NCBI RefSeq assembly: GCF_900116615.1
Contig: NZ_FPBF01000005.1
Location: 367,854-431,853 of the forward strand
DNA: 64,000 nucleotides
Direction of reading: 5' to 3'
Source: Algoriphagus locisalis
GTDB lineage: Bacteria > Bacteroidota > Bacteroidia > Cytophagales > Cyclobacteriaceae
Shown: one piece after another, positions 27,901 through 35,465 of the stretch
Position numbering within the stretch: position 1 is the stretch's first letter
Layout of the letters: every line of letters starts with the position of its first letter
The notes under the pieces: model-generated
What the model was told of the DNA's origin: nothing
Seen by the model: only the letters and a program-made list of their open reading frames with translations
Database searches by the model: none
Translations under genes and position numbers: made by a program

Positions 27901-29251
27901 CATCGGACTTTTCATTGTAATACGCGTTGTTGGCGGCGAAATACTTCACCTCATATTTCTTGGCAAATTCCAACAGCACTTCATTGACCTTCTCTTCCTC
28001 AGGAACTCCGTGACGGTTTAGCTCCACATAAAAATCCTCTCCAAATTGCTCTTTCCACCAGACAAAAGCTTCTTCAGCTTGCGTCTCACCCACGTTCAAA
28101 ATCAAAAATGGAATCTCTCCCCAAAGTCCTCCCGTGGTGGCGATTAGGTCACCTTTGTATTGAACCAGCACTTCCTTATCAATACGGGGGACATAATAAA
28201 AACCTTCGATATTGGCGTAGGAGGCTAGTTTTGCCAGATTGTGATATCCTGCTTTATTTTTGGCTAAAAGAACAGTTTGGTACCCATCGTCTTTGTTCGC
28301 TTTATTTTTTCTGTCTCGACAAAGGTTAAATTCGCAGCCCAAAATAGGTTTGATGTCCTTGGCGATTGCTTCTTTAACGAAGTGGAAAGCCCCCATCATA
28401 TTCCCATGATCTGTCATGGCTATGGCAGGCATTCCCAGCTCTTTTGCGCGAGCGATCATCGCAGGAATCTCACAGGTAGCCTGAAGTACAGAGTACTGGC
28501 TATGCACATGAAGGTGGGTGAATGGAATGTCTGTGAGATCTGAAATATCAGCTTTACCAGCTTGCTTTAGCACATCTTTGGCGGCAGCTTTTTGAGCATC
28601 TTTGGCTTGCGCAAAGTTCGCCTCCTCCAGTTTTGGAGCTTCGTAGATTACTTCGGAAAGTGAAACTCCTGCCTCCGGCGGCTGAACGCCCTGAGTAATT
28701 AACCCAAAGAAACAGCGAGCGGTAGCATCCACATCGTAAGCTGCATCGTGGGCATCACCGAAGTCTTTCCCAAAAAGTTTTTGGTGGAGTTCGGTAAGCG
28801 TAGGCCATTTGTATTTGCCTCCCCGACCTCCAGGGAGTGCGCAGAAATCTGTGGAAATGTCTTTCGTGTCCAACTGCTGTGCAGTTAAGGGCATCGTAGC
28901 TTCTGCTCGGTAATATTCCGATCCAGTGACATTAATATCAAATTCCACATTGTGACCAACCAAGTACTTGGCTTGCTTCACATCGCCTTCGAAGATCCCA
29001 AGGATCTGCTTTAGATCGTGGCCTTCGGCTAGCGCACGTTTGGTGGAAATCCCATGGACTTTTTCCGCATTATAAGGAATGGTAAACCCTTCAGGTCGGA
29101 TGATGTAATTGTGATTCGAGATCAGATTTCCCTTAGCATCATGCAGTTGCCATGCGAGTTGGACGAGACGTGGCCAGTTGTCCACATCGGACATGGGGGC
29201 ATTATAATCGCGGGGAAGACCGGTGGTTTCGGTATCAAAAATTAAGTACAT
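24965..29251 (-). CDS. dnaE: DNA polymerase III alpha subunit with N-terminal proofreading exonuclease
   Basis: Replicative polymerase of 1428 residues. Residues 1 to about 180 form a DEDDh 3'-5' exonuclease (epsilon-like): FDTETTGLP, VGHNVEFDINV and GDAHDAAYDVDAT. After a linker comes the PHP domain (FTHLHVHSQYSVLQATCE, MTDHGNMMG) and the polymerase core with GPGRGSAAGSAVAYCTGI and LPDIDIDFDDEGR (catalytic aspartates), YQEQVMLLSQKLAGF, and a C-terminal OB domain (about 1190-1280). Proofreading is thus built into the same chain, unlike E. coli where DnaQ is separate. Confidence 0.95.
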   Translation of the reverse strand: MYLIFDTETTGLPRDYNAPMSDVDNWPRLVQLAWQLHDAKGNLISNHNYIIRPEGFTIPYNAEKVHGISTKRALAEGHDLKQILGIFEGDVKQAKYLVGHNVEFDINVTGSEYYRAEATMPLTAQQLDTKDISTDFCALPGGRGGKYKWPTLTELHQKLFGKDFGDAHDAAYDVDATARCFFGLITQGVQPPEAGVSLSEVIYEAPKLEEANFAQAKDAQKAAAKDVLKQAGKADISDLTDIPFTHLHVHSQYSVLQATCEIPAMIARAKELGMPAIAMTDHGNMMGAFHFVKEAIAKDIKPILGCEFNLCRDRKNKANKDDGYQTVLLAKNKAGYHNLAKLASYANIEGFYYVPRIDKEVLVQYKGDLIATTGGLWGEIPFLILNVGETQAEEAFVWWKEQFGEDFYVELNRHGVPEEEKVNEVLLEFAKKYEVKYFAANNAYYNEKSDAKAHDVLLCVKDGELYDKPKKYIGKRGREFRYGLPNDEFYIKTPDEMKKLFADIPEAIECTNEITEKIETYKLAREVLLPAFEIPDEFKHPEDEVDGGKRGENAFLRHLTYEGAKRRYPEITPEIQERLDFELATIENTGYPGYFLIVQDFIVEARKMGVSVGPGRGSAAGSAVAYCTGITNIDPIAYNLLFERFLNPDRVSLPDIDIDFDDEGRQSVIDYVIKKYGSNQVAQIITYGTMAAKSAIRDTARVLNLPLAEAGRLANLVPDIKLKALFGLAGNRAALSDKLKGQGEMIAKADELIRISKGQDESAKTINQATMLEGSVRNLGIHACGVIITPADITNFVPVALAKDSDMVCTQFDNSVVESAGLLKMDFLGLKTLTLIKTAIRIVKERHGIELDADHFPIDDVKTYELFQRGETVGIFQYESAGMQKYMRELKPTVFADLIAMNALYRPGPLAYIPSFIKRKHGTEPIEYDLDDMQEYLEETYGITVYQEQVMLLSQKLAGFTKGEADVLRKAMGKKQKDVLDKMKPKFVEQASAKGHDAKKLSKIWTDWEAFASYAFNKSHSTCYAWIAYQTAYLKAHYPAEYLASVLSNNMNDITQVTFFMEECKRAGIPVLGPDVNESKNGFTVNAAGEIRFGMAAIKGAGSAAVDAIITEREKNGPYKNIFDFAKRVSSKALNKKTMEALAMAGGFDCFPQHHRRQYLEAADGDMNLIEKATKYAQKVQQEEESNQVSLFGGGAGNMEVPLPTIAPMEPFTQLQQLNIEKEVVGLYISGHPLDQFKLEIESFTNASLPDLNDLESLRNRTDIKLAGSVSTFAHRTTKNGKPFGTLTLEDYQGAFTFFLFGDDYVRFKEYFMPGWFLFISGTVAGKRWAENELEFKISNITLLDEIRGKMVKGLRININLDDLTLDLMEKLQEITEKYKGDAKLYFDVIDRKENIALELFSKRFSIDPSAEMITELKQIPEVMYKVV

Positions 29252-29420
29252 ACAGCTTGGGGAATTGAGACTTCAAATTAGGGCTAATCTCCGAAAGGAG
29301 GCAAGTGAAGTGGGGGTAATTGTCGGGGAATTTTGTGGAAAGTCTTTTAACCGCAAAGGAGTTTGCAAAAGTCGAAGCCCTCTTGATCCCCCAGAAGTGT
29401 GATTTGTTAGGATAAGAAGA

Positions 29421-30590
29421 TTAGGAGAACTCTGGAAAATCTTTCCACGATATCACTTTTCCGTAGGAGCGCTTTTGGTTCAAACTTCCAGCATTTACCA
29501 AACTTTTGGAGGAGATAGGAAAAGTAGCGATTGATTCGAATTTTTCCATACCTTTGAAATTTTCCGTCATAACAGTCTCGCTAGCCTTAATTTCAAATAT
29601 ATCAAGGCTAGAACCTTGATCCAGCAATAAATCTACCTCGTCTCCATGATTGTCCCGCCAAAACCAAGGGCTTTGATTTTGATAGGTATGATGCATTTGT
29701 TTGAAGAATTCTGCGATCATCATGTTTTCGAAAAGCGCTCCTTTCACGGGATGGGTAAGCAACATTTCTCTTTTGGTGATTTTCAGAAGATGGCAAAGTA
29801 ATCCCGTGTCATAGAAATAAAGCTTGGGAGTTTTTACTACACGTTTACTGAAATTCTTGTAAAACGGATACAATTGAAAGGTGATGTAACTAGATTCCAA
29901 AGCAGACAGCCATGATTTGGCGGTCGGCTGGCTGATTCCGGCTTCATTTGCTAAAGCACTTAGATTCAATAGTTGCCCTGCCCGAGCTGCACAAAGACCT
30001 AGGAAGTTTTGAAATTGCCTCAAATCTCTGACGACCATGAATTCTGTCACATCCCGGTTGACATAGGTTTGAACATAATTTGAATAGAATACACTTGGAG
30101 AAATCTTCCGATCATACATGGCAGGATAAAACCCGTGAATCAACTGGTCAAATGGATCTTCTGCAAGCAAATTTGCGGCGAAAAGTTCTTTCGTGTCTAG
30201 AGGCAGAAGCTTGAAAATAGCTACACGACCAGCTAAACTCTGAGTAATTCGCTCCATCAAATGAAAGTTCTGCGAACCTGAAAGTATAAATCCGCCCATT
30301 CGATCAGGGCGACTGTCAACAAGGGTTTGCAAGTAAGAAAATAAAGCAGGAGCCTGCTGCACCTCATCAAAGATCACCTGATCGTCATATTCCGCCAAAA
30401 AGCCATTTGGATCTTTTAAAGCAAAATCACGATTATCTGGATTCTCCAAGCTCACATAGCGATAATCTGGAAAAAGAGTCTTTAAAAGCGTGGTCTTTCC
30501 TGACTGTCTTGGGCCTGTGATGGCAAGTATGGGGTATTTGCTTTGATATTCTCTTATCGAGCTATATATCTGTCGATTAATTACATTCAT
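29421..30590 (-). CDS. DUF4143 AAA ATPase, copy 2
   Basis: A 389-residue homologue of the protein at 9798-10958. Walker A is ITGPRQSGKTTL, Walker B VIFDEVQQAPA, then FILSGSQNF. The DUF4143 part ends in a PD-(D/E)XK-like core, GDEVDLLLDQGSSLDIFEIKAS. Role unknown. Three 22-bp tandem repeats with TTGTACAA palindromes lie 20 bp before the start codon and may be an operator. The downstream 169 bp to dnaE holds nothing recognisable. Confidence 0.9.
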   Translation of the reverse strand: MNVINRQIYSSIREYQSKYPILAITGPRQSGKTTLLKTLFPDYRYVSLENPDNRDFALKDPNGFLAEYDDQVIFDEVQQAPALFSYLQTLVDSRPDRMGGFILSGSQNFHLMERITQSLAGRVAIFKLLPLDTKELFAANLLAEDPFDQLIHGFYPAMYDRKISPSVFYSNYVQTYVNRDVTEFMVVRDLRQFQNFLGLCAARAGQLLNLSALANEAGISQPTAKSWLSALESSYITFQLYPFYKNFSKRVVKTPKLYFYDTGLLCHLLKITKREMLLTHPVKGALFENMMIAEFFKQMHHTYQNQSPWFWRDNHGDEVDLLLDQGSSLDIFEIKASETVMTENFKGMEKFESIATFPISSKSLVNAGSLNQKRSYGKVISWKDFPEFS

Positions 30591-30610
30591 TTGCTACAAA
30601 TGAACATCAT

Positions 30611-30676
30611 AATTTGAAATTGTACAAGTATTATTTTGAAATTGTACAAGTTTTATTTTGAATTTGCACAGATTGA
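30611..30676. repeat. Three 22-bp tandem repeats, operator-like
   Basis: Copies at 30611-30632, 30633-30654 and 30655-30676. The first two share TTTGAAATTGTACAAGT exactly; the third is diverged (TTTGAATTTGCACAG). Each contains the palindrome TTGTACAA (TTGCACAG in copy 3). The 22-bp period places the sites on the same DNA face, and they lie just upstream of the ATPase start at 30590. Confidence 0.75.
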
Positions 30677-30714
30677 TGTTAGAGATTGTATCTTGTAAAA
30701 TACGATTTTAGGCT

Positions 30715-30742
30715 AAGAGTGTATTTATTAAAATACACTCTT
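30715..30742. repeat. Perfect 12-bp inverted repeat downstream of rsmG
   Basis: AAGAGTGTATTT and AAATACACTCTT surround a 4-nt ATTA centre, 12 bp beyond the rsmG stop. Neither side has a proper T-run, so it is not a textbook terminator; it could be an RNA 3'-end structure or a protein-binding site. Confidence 0.6.
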
Positions 30743-30754
30743 GGATGTTAAAAA

Positions 30755-31399
30755 CTACCTCTTATCCTCCCAAGGCATGTAAATGACCTTTTTGGTCTCA
30801 AAAAAATCTTCTTTGAAGTAGTCTTCTAAGTGGTACACCACATAGGACTTTCCTAATTCCTCCATTTCCTCATCGACTTCTCCACCTTTTAGGTATAGGA
30901 TGCCGTTTGGGTATTCGTTGATGTCTTCCTTGCGGATCTTGTTTTTCACCCAAGGATAAAAATTAACCATGCGAGTAACTGCCCGACTGATCACAAAATC
31001 GTATTTTCTCACCAACTGTTCAGCTCTTGCTTGCTGGGCTTCCACATTAGTCAGTTTGAGTTGCTTCACTACATCTTTTACGACAGTGATTTTTTTTCCA
31101 ATAGAATCCACCAAATGAAAATGCGTTTCTGGAAACATAATCGCCAGGGGGATTCCAGGAAATCCACCACCAGTGCCAATGTCTAAAATCTTAGATCCCG
31201 GTTCAAAAGGCATCACTTTTATGATGCCCAGAGAATGCAGCACATGATGTACGTAGAATTGCTCCATGTCTTTGCGGGAAATCACATTAATCTTGGAATT
31301 CCAGTCTTCATATAGTTCTTGAAGTTTATCGAACTGCGCAAGCTGAGTTTCTGTAAGATCTGGAAAATAGGACTGGATAAGGTGAGTGCCAGAATTCAT
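30755..31399 (-). CDS. rsmG: 16S rRNA (guanine527-N7)-methyltransferase
   Basis: A 214-residue SAM-dependent methyltransferase. The SAM loop is LDIGTGGGFPGIPLAI, preceded by INVISRKDMEQFYVHHVLHSL, a family hallmark, and followed by HLVDSIGKKITVVKDV and ISRAVTRM. Its ATG overlaps the stop codon of the upstream sigma-factor gene (TAATG), which implies coupled translation. Confidence 0.94.
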   Translation of the reverse strand: MNSGTHLIQSYFPDLTETQLAQFDKLQELYEDWNSKINVISRKDMEQFYVHHVLHSLGIIKVMPFEPGSKILDIGTGGGFPGIPLAIMFPETHFHLVDSIGKKITVVKDVVKQLKLTNVEAQQARAEQLVRKYDFVISRAVTRMVNFYPWVKNKIRKEDINEYPNGILYLKGGEVDEEMEELGKSYVVYHLEDYFKEDFFETKKVIYMPWEDKR

Positions 31400-32010
31400 T
31401 AAATATGCTTTTGTTTGCCAGCGGCAATTTCGTAAAGTAATTCTCTGGATCTGTGTAGTTGAGCCTTCACAGTTCCTAAAGGTTTTTCAAGTTCCTGTGC
31501 AATCTCTTCGTAAGAAAGCTCATCGAAATACCGAAGCTGTACTAGTTTTCTGTATTTCGCAGGTAGCTTGTCGACAAATATTCTCACCATTTCGATCCGT
31601 TGGGTACGGATGAATTCATCCTGTGGATTATTGTCATCATCTTCCACGTCAATTGTCACCGAGTTTCCTCCGTCATCAGACATAGTCGTATTGAGACTCA
31701 TGGTTTTGAGTTTTTTCTTGCGGATAAAATCTATGGTGTTATTGGTGGCGATTCTAAATAGCCAGGTGGAAAATGTGTAATCTTTCTTAAATCGGTGCAG
31801 GTTTTTGAAAGCTTTGGCAAAAGCTTCCATAGTCAAATCCTCAGCATCGTCGGCATCACGGATCATTTTCAAGATCATGTAATAAACGGCCTTTTTGTAA
31901 CGCTTCATTAAGGAGGCGAAGGCTTGCTGATCTTTTTGTTCTACAGCCTGATCGATCAACTCAAAGTCTTCGAGTGCTTTTTTAGAAAAACCGCGTTCAT
32001 TTATTTCCAT
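31399..32010 (-). CDS. ECF-type RNA polymerase sigma factor
   Basis: A 203-residue sigma-70 family factor with only regions 2 and 4. Region 2 has DADDAEDLTMEAFAKAF and YTFSTWLFRIATNNTIDFIR. Region 4 has LRYFDELSYEEIAQELEKP and GTVKAQLHRSRELL. A spacer of about 40 acidic residues separates them. No anti-sigma gene lies next to it. The start at 32010 (MEINERGF) overlaps the end of the glycosyltransferase gene by 10 bp; a longer form from 32052 would overlap more. Confidence 0.92.
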   Translation of the reverse strand: MEINERGFSKKALEDFELIDQAVEQKDQQAFASLMKRYKKAVYYMILKMIRDADDAEDLTMEAFAKAFKNLHRFKKDYTFSTWLFRIATNNTIDFIRKKKLKTMSLNTTMSDDGGNSVTIDVEDDDNNPQDEFIRTQRIEMVRIFVDKLPAKYRKLVQLRYFDELSYEEIAQELEKPLGTVKAQLHRSRELLYEIAAGKQKHI

Positions 32011-33137
32011 TGAATGTCTTTTGCCTGATGGGAGATAGTCCCTAAAATCCAAAAATAACCTAAATACAAGAAATCGAGCATCCAGATTTTTTTTGGTGGT
32101 TTAGTGTTTTGGATCTTTTTTTCTGCTGCTTTGAAAATTAGCGTAACGAGAATAGATCTCAATAGGATAATACCGAAAACAGCCGAAAATTGTTCCCAGC
32201 TTTGGGCTAAACCGAAATAAATAAGCAAACCTATCCCTCCAAGCCAGAATAATGCATGAGAAAAGGAGTAAAGTCCAATCTTTCTTTTGTCTGTGCCGTC
32301 GTAGTATTTGCCCGCATGCAGATGTCTTTTCTTTTGAATTAAATATTCTTTACGGGTTTCTTTTGGTTTGGAAATCGTATTTGCTTCTGGATCCAAGACG
32401 ATAGATGTGTTCCGTCCATTGGTGTAGAGATTGACGAATAAGTCGTCATCGCCACCTTCGATATGCCATAATTTTTTGAAAGCTTTGACCTCCATGAAGA
32501 AGCTTTTGCGGTAGCATAGATTTCTACCGACTCCCATAAAGGGACGATTCCAAAGGCCAAATGACATGTAATACAGTGCGGTAAGTAACGTTTCGAACTG
32601 GATCCAATTGTTTAGAAAACCGGGTTTTTGCTCATAGCCTGAGAATCCTACAGCAAAAGTTTTGTCTTGGTTTCGCACAGGTGCTGTCATTTTTCTGATC
32701 CACTGATTGGTTTCCGGAATGCAATCTGCATCGGTCAGAAGAATAACGTCATTTTTGGCGACTTTGATACCAAGGGTCAGTGCATACTTTTTGGCAGTGA
32801 CGTGTGGAGGTGTGTACTTGATGGTGACGGATCGGAGCTTGGGATAGATTTCCATCATTTGCTCCAGCAGACGCTTGGTTCTGTCGGAAGATCGGTCATT
32901 GACGATCATCACATCTAAAGTTGGATAATCTTGTTCGAAAAGCTTAGGAATGAGGGTTTTGAGGTTTGTGAACTCGTTGTGAGCGCAAATCACCACTGTC
33001 ACGCCTTCTTCATTTCCAGCTGTACCTTGAGATTTGTTGCCAGCGTAAAAGGCTGATTTTCCAAAAATAAACAAGAGGTAAACTGCTTGGACAAGTATTC
33101 CAATACCGAAGAAAAACCAAAGTAAAAATAGGCCCAT
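32001..33137 (-). CDS. Membrane glycosyltransferase, family 2
   Basis: A 378-residue GT-A enzyme. An N-terminal helix (about residues 2-25) leads to VTVVICAHNEFTNL, VNDRSSDRTKR, LLTDADC (the DxD metal site), EGGDDDLFVN and IQKKRHLHAGKYY, then three or four C-terminal membrane helices. Acceptor and sugar are unknown. The frame extends to 33296, but MGLFLLWFFFG at 33137 gives the normal N-terminal anchor. It is divergent from tgt and overlaps the sigma-factor gene downstream. Confidence 0.9.
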   Translation of the reverse strand: MGLFLLWFFFGIGILVQAVYLLFIFGKSAFYAGNKSQGTAGNEEGVTVVICAHNEFTNLKTLIPKLFEQDYPTLDVMIVNDRSSDRTKRLLEQMMEIYPKLRSVTIKYTPPHVTAKKYALTLGIKVAKNDVILLTDADCIPETNQWIRKMTAPVRNQDKTFAVGFSGYEQKPGFLNNWIQFETLLTALYYMSFGLWNRPFMGVGRNLCYRKSFFMEVKAFKKLWHIEGGDDDLFVNLYTNGRNTSIVLDPEANTISKPKETRKEYLIQKKRHLHAGKYYDGTDKRKIGLYSFSHALFWLGGIGLLIYFGLAQSWEQFSAVFGIILLRSILVTLIFKAAEKKIQNTKPPKKIWMLDFLYLGYFWILGTISHQAKDIQWK

Positions 33138-33198
33138 AGGTCGCTTTTGCTGGGCAAATATAAAATCAAATTCAGCAAACCATTTAAGAATAAGCGTA

Positions 33199-33206
33199 TA
33201 TTTTTG
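33199..33206 (+). promoter_or_regulatory. -7 promoter element of tgt
   Basis: TATTTTTG matches TAnnTTTG; initiation would be near 33213, about 45 nt before the tgt ATG at 33259. It lies within the longer reading of the divergent glycosyltransferase gene and argues against it. Confidence 0.5.
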
Positions 33207-33258
33207 TAGGCTGAATGAGACAATGTGTAGAATGTCTCTACAGCAACCCATTAGCGAT

Positions 33259-34389
33259 ATGAAGTTTACCTTAGAATACAGTGATTCCAAAAGCAAAGCC
33301 AGAGCAGGTGTAGTAAAAACCGATCACGGGGAGATTCAGACTCCGATTTTTATGCCCGTAGGTACTGCTGGTTCTGTGAAGGCAGTTCATCAACGGGAAC
33401 TTGATCAGGATATCAAAGCACAAATAATTCTCGGCAACACCTACCATTTGTATTTGCGTCCAGGACTGGAGGTGCTGGAAAAGGCTGGAGGACTTCACAA
33501 ATTCAACGGTTGGGGAAAGCCGATTCTGACGGATAGTGGGGGATATCAGGTTTTTTCACTTTCGGGAACGCGTAAAATCAAGGAAGACGGAGTGATGTTC
33601 AAGTCTCACATCGATGGCTCCAAGCACCATTTCACCCCTGAGAATGTCATGGATATCCAGCGAACTATAGGTGCAGATATTATCATGGCTTTTGACGAGT
33701 GTACCCCGTATCCATGTGAGTATGGCTATGCGAGAAATTCCATGGAGATGACTCACCGTTGGTTGACGCGTTGTATAGATCGCTTTGAAGCTACTGAAGG
33801 AAAATACGGCTACAATCAGACGCTTTTTCCGATCGTGCAAGGCTCTGTCTATAAGGATTTGCGCAAGCAAAGTGCAGAATTCATAGCTTCTACCAATCAG
33901 CAAGGAAATGCAATCGGTGGACTTTCTGTAGGAGAACCTGCGGAAATGATGTATGAAATGACAGAACTGGTCACTGACATTTTGCCGCAGGATAAACCAC
34001 GCTACTTGATGGGCGTTGGGACACCTGCTAATATTCTAGAGTGCATTGCTTTGGGGGTGGATATGTTTGATTGTGTGATGCCAACCCGTAATGCACGAAA
34101 TGGCATGCTCTTCACCTCTGAAGGATTTATCAATATCAGAAACGAAAAGTGGAAAGATGATTTCACTGGGATCGATCCAGCGATAGGAGGCTACGTAAGT
34201 ACTTTCTATACCAAAGCTTATTTAAGACATTTAACAATCAGTAAGGAGATTTTGGCTGCGCAAATTGCGAGTATTCATAACCTAAGTTTTTATCTTTGGC
34301 TCGTTGGCCAGGCAAGGGAACATATCCTTGCTGGAGATTTTGCCGTTTGGAAAGATCAAATGGTGAAAAAAGTGAGCACCAGACTCTAA
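33259..34389 (+). CDS. tgt: Queuine tRNA-ribosyltransferase lacking the zinc cysteines
   Basis: Exchanges guanine 34 of GUN-anticodon tRNAs for preQ1. The 376-residue protein keeps both catalytic aspartates: D92 in TDSGGYQVFSL and D271 in DMFDCVMPTRNARNG. The structural zinc site is not kept: where the family has CxCxxC, this protein has I309, G311 and S314 in DPAIGGYVSTFYTKAYLRHL. The fourth ligand, H340, remains at the correct spacing. The start MKFTLEYSD at 33259 is preferred to 33223. It heads an apparent tgt-lptG-DMT operon. Confidence 0.94.
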   Translation: MKFTLEYSDSKSKARAGVVKTDHGEIQTPIFMPVGTAGSVKAVHQRELDQDIKAQIILGNTYHLYLRPGLEVLEKAGGLHKFNGWGKPILTDSGGYQVFSLSGTRKIKEDGVMFKSHIDGSKHHFTPENVMDIQRTIGADIIMAFDECTPYPCEYGYARNSMEMTHRWLTRCIDRFEATEGKYGYNQTLFPIVQGSVYKDLRKQSAEFIASTNQQGNAIGGLSVGEPAEMMYEMTELVTDILPQDKPRYLMGVGTPANILECIALGVDMFDCVMPTRNARNGMLFTSEGFINIRNEKWKDDFTGIDPAIGGYVSTFYTKAYLRHLTISKEILAAQIASIHNLSFYLWLVGQAREHILAGDFAVWKDQMVKKVSTRL

Positions 34390-34391
34390 CT

Positions 34392-35465
34392 ATGAAGCTA
34401 CTCGACAAACTGATCATCAAGGATTTTCTCAAGACCTACTTTTTTGTAGTGGTCATGCTGATTTTGGTGGTGCTGGTTTTGGATTTTACAGAAAAGAATG
34501 ATGCCTACATCAGAAATGATGTGCCCTCTGCCGAGATTTTCAAATACATGGCGAACTATGGCTTGTATTTGAATAATCTTTTGACACCCATCACTGTTTT
34601 CATTTCAGTCATATTTATCACCTCAAAAATGGCCGGAAGAACAGAAATTATAGCGATTCTGAGCAGTGGGGTTAGTTTTATGAGGATGCTTCGTCCATTT
34701 TTATTTGCGGCCATTATGATCGGTGGGGCTAGCTTTTTATTGAACGGATGGGTTTTGCCGGGAGCTACAGCAGGTGTCACAGAATTCCGGATAAATTATC
34801 TGGAGAAGGAGAAAACCAGCTCAGAGGGGAATGTTCATATTCGAGTAGGAGAGGAATCTTACGCCTATATAGGTCGCTTTTACAATAGCTCGCTGACAGG
34901 TTTTTCATTTACGCTAGAGACCATAAAAGATGGAGAGCTTTTGGCAAAACTTTCTGCAGATAACATAGAGTGGGATACAGCCAAAAACACCTGGACTATT
35001 CACAATTGGAGATTGCGAGAGTTAAAGGAAATGAAGGAGGATTATTCTTATGGTGATGAACTCGACACGATGCTTTCTATACGTCCAGAGGATTTTGACT
35101 TACCTCCAAATCACCATGAGACACTCAAGCTTCCCGAATTAGGAAAGCAAATTAAGGTTTTGGAAGCGCGAGGAGCAGACAATGTGGGATTCTATAAGAT
35201 TGAGCGCTATGTGCGGTTTATGTCTCCCTTTGCAGCAATAATTTTGACTTTTATAGGCGTGATCATGTCCGCCAAGAAAACTCGGGGTGGTTCTGGTTTT
35301 CAGATTGCAATGGGTTTTTTACTCGCATTCATCTATATCATCCTATTTATACTCTCCAGGACTTTTGCGGAAAACGGAGCTGCTTATCCGATTTTAGCCG
35401 TTTGGATGCCCAATATTATTTTTGCTGTGACAGGTCTTTTACTTTACAAAACCGTCCCTCGCTAG
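34392..35465 (+). CDS. LptF/LptG family permease
   Basis: A 357-residue membrane protein of the YjgP/YjgQ family, part of the LptBFG exporter that moves lipopolysaccharide from the inner membrane. It has helices near residues 13-35, 55-75 and 97-120, a periplasmic beta-jellyroll domain (about 135-265) and three C-terminal helices with FAAIILTFIGVIMSAKKTRGGSGFQ. Whether it is LptF or LptG is not decided. It begins 2 bp after tgt. Confidence 0.9.
   Translation: MKLLDKLIIKDFLKTYFFVVVMLILVVLVLDFTEKNDAYIRNDVPSAEIFKYMANYGLYLNNLLTPITVFISVIFITSKMAGRTEIIAILSSGVSFMRMLRPFLFAAIMIGGASFLLNGWVLPGATAGVTEFRINYLEKEKTSSEGNVHIRVGEESYAYIGRFYNSSLTGFSFTLETIKDGELLAKLSADNIEWDTAKNTWTIHNWRLRELKEMKEDYSYGDELDTMLSIRPEDFDLPPNHHETLKLPELGKQIKVLEARGADNVGFYKIERYVRFMSPFAAIILTFIGVIMSAKKTRGGSGFQIAMGFLLAFIYIILFILSRTFAENGAAYPILAVWMPNIIFAVTGLLLYKTVPR

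Noticed and set aside
30611..30676. Repeat array considered as CRISPR
   Set aside because: The 22-bp units are contiguous with no variable spacers, and no cas genes are near.
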